64,000 nucleotides of DNA from Ligustrum vulgare (Eukaryota; Streptophyta; Magnoliopsida; Lamiales; Oleaceae): contig OY743187.1 in assembly GCA_963555705.1 (NCBI GenBank), forward strand, positions 13,840,133 through 13,904,132. The letters are read 5' to 3'. A program made the translations under genes and the position numbers. This document shows positions 54,405-64,000 of this stretch, in pieces. Within the stretch, counting starts at the first letter, position 1, and each line of letters opens with the position of its first letter. The notes under the pieces are model-generated. The model was not told where the DNA came from. It saw nothing but the letters and a program-made list of their open reading frames with translations, and did no database searches.

Positions 54405-54539
54405 TTTTGGTACCGTCTGTGGGAAGCCACACTTCTAACCACGAAATCACGTGACAAAAAGCTACGCAGAACCTTGAAAAAGGACGGATAACCTCTTGAA
54501 AAAGAGTGAAGGACTACAATAACTTTGGAAAAATGTGGA

Positions 54540-54715
54540 GAACCCCTTGAAAAAAGTTGGAAGCTTTGAAACATAAGTGCATCAACCTTGAAAAATGTTT
54601 GAAACTTTGAAACATAAGTGCATCAACCTTGAATAAGGTTTGAAACTTTGAAACATAAGTGTATTAACCTTAAAAAAGGGTTGAAAATTTGAAATATAAG
54701 CTCATCTATCCCTAA
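54540..54715 (+). repeat. Leader tandem repeats in T2
   Basis: Four or so units of about 40-45 bp built on GCTTTGAAACATAAGTGCAT-CAACCTTGAA. Position and motif match the T1 leader repeats. Confidence 0.8.
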
Positions 54716-54746
54716 AAGAAACAATAGGACCAAAACTGCTATAGAC

Positions 54747-56790
54747 ATGTATGAAAGGGACAATGATGTCAACCCTCGGAGAAGCAGAGGGGAACAACAC
54801 AGTGAGGAGGAGGCTCCTCAGAGTCCTCTTGAGGACATAAATGAGGGGGTGGCCCAACCTAACCCTCCACGTCGGCACCGGAATCGTCGCATGTTACGAG
54901 ACATGACGAGCGTAGCGGCCCAGATGTTGGAAATGCAAAAACAGCAGATAGAACAAACCGCTGCGATGAACGCCTATATGGCTAGGGGATACGTTATAAA
55001 CGAACCAATGATGCCCCCGCAGTACTCGCAGCCACATTACTCACCGTTTGATGCGGCCACTGCCTCGTACTATTACCAAGATCCACATGTATATGACAAG
55101 TCGGAATCTATTCCTTTCGACAAAGAAGACTCGGTGCATGAAGCACCAAGAGAACAAGGTCAACCACCTAGCAACCATAGGGAAGCCTTGCCCTCAAAGT
55201 CTGGCGGTGTTTGTAGCTGAATAGGGGATCTATACAGGGGCAAACGAGGAGGTCGAAATGAACTAGGTCGACCTAATGTGGCTGTGCCTAGAAATAGGTG
55301 GGAGAGACAGGCTGAAGAAGCCCTTTCGTGGAGCCAAATGCCTGAAGATAGATATGATGCAGGGGTGGGAACATTGAGCCCCACACATGAGCCTAGAAAT
55401 AGGGGAGAGAGAAGAGCACAAGCAGCTCAGACCCTAACTCAAAGAGGCCTTCTGACCTTTCAAAGGCCAAACTACGGCCGAGTTTTGCCACCACAGGGCA
55501 GGATTACCTTCAGTCGCCCTATGACCTATATCATGACGCAATGAATTCCGACCATGGTGAGAACAGTGAATTACCGTCATACGAACTGGATGATGAAGAG
55601 GAAATAAGCCCCTTTACGGAGGGCATTCAAAAGTGGCCAATACCCCATGACTTTGAGATGCCAGAAATAACAAAGTACTGTGGCAAAGGTGACCCCGACG
55701 ATCACCTGTTGAATTATCGCGCTAGGATGGAAATAGCTGGAGCCACTCCGGCGCTGAAGTGCAAGGCCTTTGCTTTAACACTTGAGGGAAGTGCAATACG
55801 GTGGTATAAAAAACTCCCACCTGGAAGTATCCACAGTTGGAGAGATTTGAAGACAGCTTTCAAAAATGGCTTTGTTTCTTCCAGACCAGGTCAACTCCCA
55901 CTCCAACGCCTCCAGGATTTAAGGCAAGGAAGGGAGGAGTCTTTGAAGAGCTACCTAGCTCGATTTACAGAGGAAATGCACATTTTTGAAAATATCACCG
56001 ATACGGAGATGTTTTCTGCATTAAAAAAAGGCCTGGACATGACAAGTATATTTTGGAGGGATGTCAGAAGTAGAAAGCCGATGGATTACAATGCCCTGGT
56101 AGATTTAATGAAGGAGGAGATCGTCTCGAAAGAAATGGCCAGGGCCAGGGATAATCACCCACAAGGGAGGTACAATGTTGGGTACCCCAGCAAAGCAAAC
56201 CAGAGGAAGGGAGGCAATAAGGATAGATTCGGCAGTAACCGCGATGGTGTACTACGTCCTTTCCCAGGAACCGAATCCAGTTATGTGGCAGAGATCACGG
56301 AGGCTATCCCCAATTTACACTCCACTTTGCCTGCCCCGAATCCTCCCATGGCCCTTGGAAGAATAGAAGGTAGCATAAGTAGAAAACAACCTATGATTGG
56401 GGCCTACTGCGCATACCACGGGTATTATGGCCATGCAACGGGGGATTGTAGGGAAATCCACATGTTGGCAGGCCAAAAGGCACACGGACGGAAGGAAGGG
56501 AGGTATTTCTCCCCTAACAAAGGAAAGACGCAAAGGCCAAATAACCAAAAGTTCAATCGAGCTGATAGACGAGCTCCATGGAAAAACCCTACAAAAGAAA
56601 GGATCGATGGTCGTCAAAGAGATAGAAGCAAGGACCGGAATAACACTCTGGCACATGCTAAAAATATAAGAGAACCACCTATGCCTACAAATGACCCGCT
56701 GATCAGAGAGATTGACACGATATTAGGAGGCCCCCATCCAGGTGGGAGTACCAAAAACTCCCAAATCATAGAGGCCAAGCAGCCCTCTAA
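54747..56790 (+). pseudogene. T2 gag, broken
   Basis: ATG at 54747 (YERDNDVNPRR). TGA at 55218-55220 (CGA in T1) and a frameshift near 55500 break it. From 55541 the frame is open for 503 codons through the capsid blocks IRWYKKLPPGSIHSWRDLKT and RPGQLPLQRLQDLRQGREES and the knuckle-like YCAYHGYYGHATGDC, into the protease linker. It is better preserved than T1 gag and useful for reading the T1 lesions. Confidence 0.88.
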
Positions 56791-58490
56791 CGTGAACTAT
56801 CACATCCATTCGCATCCTGCTGGGATGTCCAGGATAGAGCCTATCACGTTTACCCAGGATGACTCTATTGGGGTGCACTTCCCACATAATGATGCGCTGG
56901 TTATTCGGGTGGTGGTGGCTCGGAATGGATTGTCATGGATGCTGGTGGATGACGGTGCTTCGGTGAACGTGATTTATGGGGTAACTTTTGATAAGATGGG
57001 GATTAGTACCCTACTTATTCCAATCCCAGATCCAATATATGGATTCACTTGAGACATCATAACTCCCAGAGGATCCATAACCCTTATGACGGAAGTAAGG
57101 CAGGCTCCAACTCTCTCTAGAATACCCATGGAGTTCTTAATTGTAGACAAAACCTCCTCTTATCACGGCTCAATTGGGAGGCCTGGTCTCATTGACTTAG
57201 GGGCTTCAACTCATACGAAGTATATTTGCATGAAGTTCCCAACAGAGCATGGCATAGCTACTGTTAGGGGGAGCCAAACTGAATCACGGGCCTGTTACAC
57301 AAATACTATTCAAAAGTTTCAAGACCGGAGCGTAAACATTATTAGTGATGTGGCAATGGTCGAGGCTACTCCGAATCCTGAAAGATTGGGTGAAGGGCCC
57401 ACAGAGGGAGAAGTTGTCACAATGACACCAGAAGAGGATCTGGCAGATTTGGACCCAAGAATGGCTGGAGAGAGTTTCCCTACCCCATCCGAAAGGCTGG
57501 AATGCTTCTGTGTTGACCCACATGATCTAATCAAGGAGTTGCAGATTGGATTAGATTCACCAGCTGAATACAAAGATCAACTGAAAAGCTTTCTGCTCGA
57601 GAATCTTGACGTATTCGCATGGAAACACGACGACATGATTGGAATTGATCCTAAAGTAGCTTGTCATAGGCTCCAACTTGACCCAAGAAACCCTGGACAC
57701 AGGCAGAAGAGAAGACCAATGAGTTCGGATAAATATGAGGCCTTGAAAGAAGAAGTGGCGAGGTTATTGAAAAATGGCTTCATCAGAGAATCTCAGTATC
57801 CGAAGTGGGTGTCGAACCCTGTTTTGGTTCCCAAGAAGAATGGGAAGTTGAGAGTTTGCATTGATTTTTCAAATTTAAACCAGACATGCCCAAAAGACAG
57901 TTTCCCTCTACCTCGAATTGATCAATTAGTTGATTCCATAACATGACATGAGATGTTGAGCTTTATGGATGCCTAATCCAGATATAATCAGATCCCCATG
58001 CATGAGTCGGATGAGGAGCACACCTCGTTTATCACGGACAGGGGACTCTATTGTTATAAAGCCATGCCGTTCGGTTTAAAAAATGGAGGGGCCACCTATC
58101 AAAGGTTAGTAAATCATATGTTCTCGAAACAATTGGGAAGCACCATGGAAGTGTATGTCGATGACATGTTAGTCAAAAGTATGGTCGCCTCAGAACATGT
58201 CCGCCATTTATCAAAAGCCTTTGATAAATTAAGAAAATATCGGATGAAGCTTAACCCTGTAAAGTGCGCTTTTGGGGTAGCGTCTGGAAAGTTCCTTGGG
58301 TTCATGGTAAACAGGAGAGGGATTGAAGCCAATGCAGATAAGATCAAAGCTTTACTTAACATGCACTCTCCTCGGAGCCCAAAAGAAGTGCAAAGCTTAA
58401 CTGGAAAAATCGCTGCCTTAAGTCGATTCGTCTCCAAGTCCACTAACAAATGCCTGCCGTTTTTTAAGGTCTTGAAGGGAGGGAAATGAC
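56790..58490 (+). pseudogene. T2 protease and reverse transcriptase
   Basis: Protease motif LVDDGASVNVIYG near 56940-56980; TGA at 57050-57052. The frame continues through RMPMSSDKYE-type RT start, LRVCIDFSNLNQTCPKDSFP, TGA 57944-57946, TAA 57974-57976, PFGLKNGGATYQRLV and the catalytic YVDD at 58154-58165, to TGA 58487-58489. All these lie in one frame, so four point nonsense changes rather than large rearrangements disable it. Confidence 0.88.
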
Positions 58491-59240
58491 TTCAATGGAC
58501 ACCGAAATGTGAGCAAGCTTTTTCCGACCTGAAAGGATTCCTAGGACCCCCTTGTTGTCAAAACCAAAGGTTGGCGAACCACTCTCTTTGTATTTAGCCG
58601 TGTCAAAGGAGGCTGTTAGCTCAGTATTGGTCAGAGAGGAGGATGGGAATCATCTCCCAGTGTATTACGTGAGCAAAGCCATGTTGGATGCAGAAACACG
58701 TTACCTAGATATGGAAAAACTTGCTCTCGCATTGATTACTGCGGCTCGCAAACTCCACCCTACTTTCAGTCGTACTCCATACATGTTCTCACAAACTCTC
58801 CTATGAGACAGGTATTACAAAAACCAGATGTATCTGGAAGGTTAATGAAATGGGCAATAGAAATTAGCCAATACGACCTGCATTATGTGCCTCGGATGTC
58901 TATAAAAGGCCAAGCGTTAGCAGATTTCATAGTTAAATTCACGCATCCACCCGAGGTTGAGATGATTGATAGCATGGATAATAGCCTTGAGTGGAAGCTG
59001 TTCGTTGATGGGTCCTCAGCGGAAGGAAGATCCGGGGCGGGGATACTATTGGTAAGTCCAGAGGGATACAAGTTGCACAGTGCGATCCGCTTTGGCTTTA
59101 GAGCCTCAAATAATGTTGCAGAATACGAGGCACTCCTAGCTGGACTAAGGCTTGCAAAAGCTCTAAAAATTAAGTCAGTAGTGGCAAACAGTGACTCGCA
59201 GCTTGTTGTAAGCCAGTTTAACGGACAGTTCTCTGCCAAA
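58490..59240 (+). pseudogene. T2 RNase H and second RNase H
   Basis: Frameshifts near 58545 and 58790 split the first RNase H (EAVSSVLVREEDGNHLPVYY; KLALALITAARKL). The second RNase H is open: KLFVDGSSAEGRSGAGILLV, NNVAEYEALLAGLRLAKALK, VVANSDSQLVVSQFNGQFSA. It confirms the dual RNase H layout of the Tat lineage. Confidence 0.86.
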
Positions 59241-60237
59241 GAGTCATCCATGATTACATACTTGACGAAAGCAAAAGATTTAGTTGCCCACTTCGAAAAA
59301 ATTAAGTTGCTTCATATTCCCAGAATTGAGAACTCTAATGCAGATGTTTTATCTAAACTGGCAAGCAGTAAGGATGTCGAGCTCCTTAGCATAGTGCCAA
59401 TTGAGCACCTGTCGATCTCTTCCATCGAACTAAGGGCGGAGATCTTGACAATAGAAGAAGAAAGTTCTCGGATGAATCCTATTCTGGCCTACTTAAAACA
59501 TCAAACTCTACTAGACGAGCCGGAAGAAGCTCGAAAATTGCAAAGGTATGCCGCAAATTTTGTCCTCTTGGATGATCTGCTCTACAAACGGAGTTACACC
59601 TCTCCTTTGCTACGATGCGTCGGGCCGAAGGAAGGACAATATATAATGGAAGAGATTCACGAGGGCATCTGTGGCAACCACGCTGGAGCATTATCATTGG
59701 CTCGGAAAGCCCTGACAGGGATATTTTTGGCCAACGATGCGAAAGGATTCCCACAACTTTGTCCACATATGCGATAAATGCCAGAGGCATGCAACTATAC
59801 CGCATCAGCCTCATCACAAATTGACTGTGGTAACCAGCCCCTGGCCTTTCGTGAAGTGGGGGTCGAAATTATTGGTCCTATGCACCGAGGCACTGGTAAC
59901 AATTGCTTTGCAATAGTGGCAATTGATTACTTCACCAAATGGGTAGAGCCAGAACCCCTGATGAGAATCACTGAAGCCAACACTTCCAAATTCATCTTGA
60001 AGAACATTATATGCAGGTTTGGAATACCGCACTCGTTGGTTAGTGACAACGTAAAACAGTTCAGAAATAGAAGTATTGACAAATTATGCGATGATTTGGG
60101 AATCTGTAAATTATTTTCATCTCCACATCACCCACAAGCAAATGGGCAAGTTGAAGCCATAAAAAAAATCATAAAGAATACACTAAAGAGGAAACTGGAA
60201 TCAAAGAAGGGTGCATGGGTAGATGAACTCCTGCTAG
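59241..60237 (+). pseudogene. T2 integrase, N-terminal and core part
   Basis: The zinc domain begins IHEGICGNHAGALSLARKAL. A small deletion near 59712 shifts the frame through the CDKCQRH region, and it is restored near 59855 before GVEIIGPMHRGTGNNCFAIV, WVEPEPLMRITEANTSKFIL, VSDNVKQFRNRSIDKLCDDL and PHHPQANGQVEAIKKIIKNT. A hAT element inserted at 60238 cuts the frame. Confidence 0.86.
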
Positions 60238-61101
60238 TAGGGGTGGGCGTCGGGTGGTTCGGTTCGGGTATCTCAAGAACCGGAACCGAACCATACTTTT
60301 TCGGTTCTTTTAAAATGGAACCATTCGGTTCCATTGAATTGCAAGAACCAAACCAGAACCAAACCATTCGGTTTCGGTTCTAATTCGGTTTTAAAATAAT
60401 AATTATTTTTCGAGAGCCTTATCGAGGAGCATCAGATCTCGAGAAGTGAGTCAATAACCTGAAATAAACTTCTACCAAATATACTAAGATCAAGGATTTC
60501 AAAAATCCTTTCACCACAAAGAAAGTATAGGATTCTCCATGAAACGGAAGATGTTCATAAACAAAAATAGGAAACGGCCTAGAAGGTTTTTCAACCATGA
60601 CAATATAGTAAACTTGTGGGATGAATCATGAGTTTTAAATGCATTATTATTAATTATTTTATATTTATATTTAAATATTTAATTAAATCCATCGCGGTTA
60701 TTTACAATTTCGCTTATTAATAAGTTAGTGTCATTCGATTTTTATTTACTAAGAATTTCAGTCCAAGTGTGAAGTTAAAGGTTACAATGAGGTATAGACG
60801 TAACAAATTTCGTAAAAAGAAATTAATCAATTTCACTTTACCCAAAAAAATACAAATTCTTTTGATTTTTAGTTTTAGGACAACCAATTAATATCATAAA
60901 AAAAAAAAGTAAGGATCAAAGATCGGTTCTAAGTTCGGTTTTTCGATTCTAAAGGCAGAACCGAGAACCGAACCGAAAACTAATCGGTTCTCGGTTCCAA
61001 AACCGATTTCCTATTTTATTTTTTTAAAACCATACGGTTCCGGTTTTTTCAGTTCGGTTCCGGTTCGGTCATAACGGTTCCGGTTTTTTTGCCCACCCCT
61101 A
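60238..61101. mobile_element. hAT-type element in T2 integrase (864 bp)
   Basis: Ends TAGGGGTGGGCGTCGG and (right, inward) TAGGGGTGGGCAAAAA. The 8-bp target duplication CCTGCTAG is perfect (60230-60237 and 61102-61109). Both ends carry arrays of GGTTCGGTT/AACCGAACC words. The centre is AT-rich and holds no transposase frame. It has the same terminal repeat as the MITE at 15303-15864, where TTGGG arrays occupy the equivalent positions. Confidence 0.9.
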
Positions 61102-61109
61102 CCTGCTAG

Positions 61110-61573
61110 TGTTATGGGCACTTCGGACTACTACGCACAGCGCAACAGGGGAAACACCGTTCTCCATGGCGTATGGCTCCGAGGCGGTATGCCCAGTTGA
61201 AGTTGGGGTGCCTACCCTTCACCAAATCCATTATGACGAGGCTATAAATGAGGAAGCTCAAAGGGTAAACCTGGATTTCTTGTTGGAAAGACGGAGTGAC
61301 TCTCGGGTGGTGTTGGCTAGGTATCATGAAAAAACGGCCCGCTACTATAACAAAAGGGTGAAAAATCGATTCTTCAGTATTGGAGATTTGGTCCTTAAGA
61401 AGATTCTTCCTTCTACTCAAGAACTGGGAGTAGGGACTTTATGCCCTAATTGGGAGGGGCCTTATAGAGTCACTGCCAAGGTGGTACCGGGTACATATAT
61501 GATCGAAGACCTATCTGGAGTTTCTTTACGTAATCCTTGGAACACGGATCACCTTCATCGTTATTTTCAATAA
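61110..61573 (+). pseudogene. T2 integrase, C-terminal part
   Basis: It resumes [20 protein letters not shown] and ends GDLVLKKILPSTQELGVGTL, then NPWNTDHLHRYFQ and stop. 154 codons are open. It aligns with T1 11230-11700 residue by residue. Confidence 0.86.
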
Positions 61574-62341
61574 AATTAAGTTCCTCTTGGGCATTTCATA
61601 TCTTAGCAAAACTCAGTGGTTACTGAACGATTGTAACGTCCCCACATAGTTTAATGAAAATTTGAGGCGAGTTACATTAAAATTGCATCAAATGCTCTTC
61701 GTTAAACATGGCGGATGTTAAAAATGCTAAAATTATTTTTGTTCATGAGAAAGTATAACTCTACCTATGGTAATCAAGCGACAGTAAAATGATGACAATA
61801 CTACGCTTGAACTTCGTCAACAAGGGACTCTTGTAAGCATGCACTGCGCTCACTACATCTTAGCTAAAAGTGATAGACCATCAGAAGCGGCCCGCTTAAA
61901 CTAATAATTGTAAGAAGGTAAAATCACAAGTGCTAAAAGGTATAACATGAATATGATCAAGTGTTTATCAAGTCAAACCTAACCAGTAAGCATGAATGTT
62001 TTAAGCTGCTTAGATCTGAGGGACTATCAAGAATGCAAAGCGTTTAGAGAGTTGAATACAAAGCGTTTAGAGAGTTCACATTTCTACAAACAATGCCATA
62101 CAAACCAAAAAGCGTTTAGAGAGTTGAATACAAAGCGTTTAGAGAGTTCACATTCTTACAAACAATGTCATACAAATAAAAAATTTCTGCCATACAAATG
62201 TTGAATTTCACAAGATAATCAAAATATTGAGCTAATGGAATAGTTACATTGTTTCAGTACCAATCGTTACATTTCAACTACACTTCAAAATTTGAGAAAT
62301 GTGTCTAAAAAAATAAAATAAATAATAAATACAAAAAAGGA
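61574..62341. other. T2 spacer with a short tandem duplication
   Basis: Non-coding. It includes duplicated units AAAGCGTTTAGAGAGTTGAA / AAGCGTTTAGAGAGTTCACA at about 62036-62160. No gene. Confidence 0.65.
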
Positions 62342-63516
62342 TCATTGAGGAGGGGCATCTTCTGCAGAGTTTCCGCCAGACACGTCTTGACAAGGGTCAA
62401 CAGAATCATCAAGGGAATCACCCTTATCCATATCCTGTAGTTTAGGGGACAGGGCCTCAATGGGGGAAAGGTCCAAGGTAGGGAAAACTTCCTTTACGTC
62501 CCCCAAAGCCATCCTGGCCCTTATATTTTCAAAGACCCTCTGCATGGCCTCATATTCAGGCGTCTCTTCAAAAGTATCTTTGAAATTTTGGATCGCCCCT
62601 GATACCTTGGCACTCAAAGCTTCTTCCACCCGGGCCGCAATAGTCCGCTCCAAAGCCTCCGTGATCCTGGACTCGATATTCTTTTCCAAAGAGGTATAAT
62701 CCTCCTCTACCTTTCGCCGGACCTCCGCCTTCCTCTCCAGTTTTTTAGTGACTATTGCCACCTCAGTCTCCAGCTTAGCTTTGGCCGCATTAGCTGCTGT
62801 CAGATCCTCGGCAGTTATGGATTGTGCCCGGTTGGAGTCATCAAGTTTTTTGCATAGGGCCGCCACATCCGCTTCGGAAGCATGAAGATCATGCTTGAGC
62901 TTCTCATTGTCCTCTTGGAGGCGTTTGGCCGTAAGCCTGTCGTCCGAAGAGGCCTTGCGGGCAATGGACAGATGCTCCTTAAGGTCGTTGATTTCCTTTA
63001 GCATGTTATCACGTGGCGAAGGGCATTTTCGGCCTCTTTCTTGTCTCGTTGCTCCTCAAGAACGGAAGACTCTACCTCATTGATTAACGCTAGAGCCCTA
63101 ATATTCATGGCCTTGGCCGCAAGCAATTTCTGGGCCGGTGGGACGCTTGAAGAAAAGGCGGACCAGCCCTCTGTCCAAAACTGTTCAGTGGCCAAGGCAG
63201 CTCTAGCAGGTGGGGAGTTGGGGGAGTCGAACAAGGAGGGCTCATAAGTGACGTCCCTGGGAAGGACACTGGCTTTAATTTGCTTGAGCTCTTCAACCGC
63301 TGCAGGAGTCACTTCGTAACCCAAGTTTGGCCTCTTTTCCCAAGTTTGACTGCTAGGGGCCCACTGGAAACAAACTGGGGGGTGGCAATAATGCAGGAAG
63401 AGGACCTTTAAGCTAGGCGGTGGATGCTTCGAATACCTCCTTTGCCACCCCCACTTGCAGGTTAGCAAGTACTGTTTTCTGCTTCCTCTCAATTTCGTTG
63501 CCATGGCGAAGGGCAT
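62342..63516 (-). pseudogene. T2 antisense ORF, coiled-coil protein
   Basis: Minus-strand frames 63516-62998 and 63004-62342 (220 codons) overlap with a frame change near 63000. The second encodes a long Lys/Glu/Ala-rich heptad-like region (KLETEVAIVTKKLERKAEVR) followed by NFKDTFEETPEYEAMQRVFE and an acidic tail. The first carries ARAALATEQFWTEGWSAFSS and LLAAKAMNIRALALINEVES. It corresponds to the T1 antisense ORF. The 5' part may continue beyond 63516 through intron-like sequence (AG/GT-flanked pieces near 63640-63900). Function unknown; antisense extra ORFs are a known trait of Tat-type elements. Confidence 0.72.
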
Positions 63517-64000
63517 GAGGGATCTTTTTGGACATGATGTCCTTCAGAGAGATCTTAGGGAAGTCCTTGGAACCTAGCAGAAAAGAGAGAAGGATGAGAC
63601 TCTGAATGTTGAGACAAAAGCTATGAAGGCAATAAGAAAACTCTACTTACACATGGCTCTCATAAGGCCACTCTTGACAAAAAGTTTGTTTTGTTGAATG
63701 ACCTTCTGAAAAGTGCCTCGGAAGGAAAATAGGCGCCTCACCGCTGATAGATCTGCATCGGAGAGGAGGTAGGCGAAAGTGGACCCTGTCATAAGCCAAC
63801 AAAGTAAGAAAATAAATTAAAAGCGATGAGCAAAAATGGGAAGTAGATAACACACAACACTTGAAGACACGAAGCAAAGACAAGACTCACTAGGGGAGGA
63901 AAGAGTTCGAGGAACGGTGATTTTCGGAGTGGGGTCCACAGGCGAGCTTTGCCACTCCCCCGCAACCCAGAACCATTGGTTTCTCCAATTCTTTATCGAA
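63517..64000 (-). other. Probable 5' part or leader of the T2 antisense transcript
   Basis: Short minus-strand frames (63883-63647 and others) show Phe/Leu-rich stretches without a clear family match. The region should lie between the antisense ORF and the missing 3' LTR. The window ends before either the polypurine tract or the LTR. Confidence 0.35.

Noticed and set aside
1..64000. tRNA or snRNA genes
   Set aside because: No cloverleaf or snRNA signatures noticed by eye; a tRNAscan-SE or Rfam run would be decisive.

Overview
This window looks like nuclear DNA of a flowering plant, most likely a eudicot. It is AT-rich and dominated by nested transposable elements. It holds spliced plant genes (a Mediator MED22 gene and a type-B response-regulator gene), plant-type Ty3/gypsy (Tat-like) and Ty1/copia elements, many MITEs, a fragment of plant mitochondrial 18S rRNA and a fragment of pararetrovirus reverse transcriptase. 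I cannot name the species.

Layout. 1-3236: an inverted fragment of the MED22 gene, interrupted by a 1.6 kb hAT-like element, then a low-copy segment with a His-rich broken reading frame. 3237-13687: a Tat-type gypsy element (T1) with LTR, gag, protease, RT, RNase H, a second RNase H, integrase and an antisense coiled-coil ORF; its integrase is split by a 1.4 kb solo LTR. At 13687 T1 stops abruptly and the sequence of 329-3907 starts again. That gives a second copy of the segment, ending in a solo Tat LTR (14987-16227) that carries a hAT MITE. 16228-21000: MITEs, foldbacks, a (TA)n(GT)n tract and an unidentified gene relic.

21006-27425: a complete LTR-bounded element with 208-bp LTRs (one visible mismatch) and a perfect ATTTC target duplication. 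It shows no gag-pol. On the strand opposite to its own transcription it carries two open reading frames: a basic Cys-cluster protein of 181 aa and an intronless, full-length LONELY GUY (LOG) cytokinin-activating enzyme of 217 aa. This is the most unusual object in the window. It sits about 620 bp upstream of the MED22 start codon.

28045-31429: an apparently intact three-exon MED22 gene (159 aa). 31430-42230: gene-poor DNA with hAT and Stowaway MITEs, a degraded copia element interrupted by mitochondrial-derived DNA, and short direct repeats. 42231-52402 (minus strand): a type-B response regulator whose receiver has Glu where the phospho-accepting Asp is expected. Its first intron holds a 6.8 kb degraded copia element, a Tourist-like MITE sits at one of its splice donors, and its C-terminus is short. 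53030-53720: a decayed endogenous pararetrovirus RT fragment. 53726-64000: a second Tat element (T2) of the same family as T1, with its integrase split by a hAT element; it runs off the right edge.

The host genes do not form a pathway together, although LOG (cytokinin activation) and type-B response regulators (cytokinin output) belong to the same hormone system. All coordinates, alignments and mismatch counts were made by eye.
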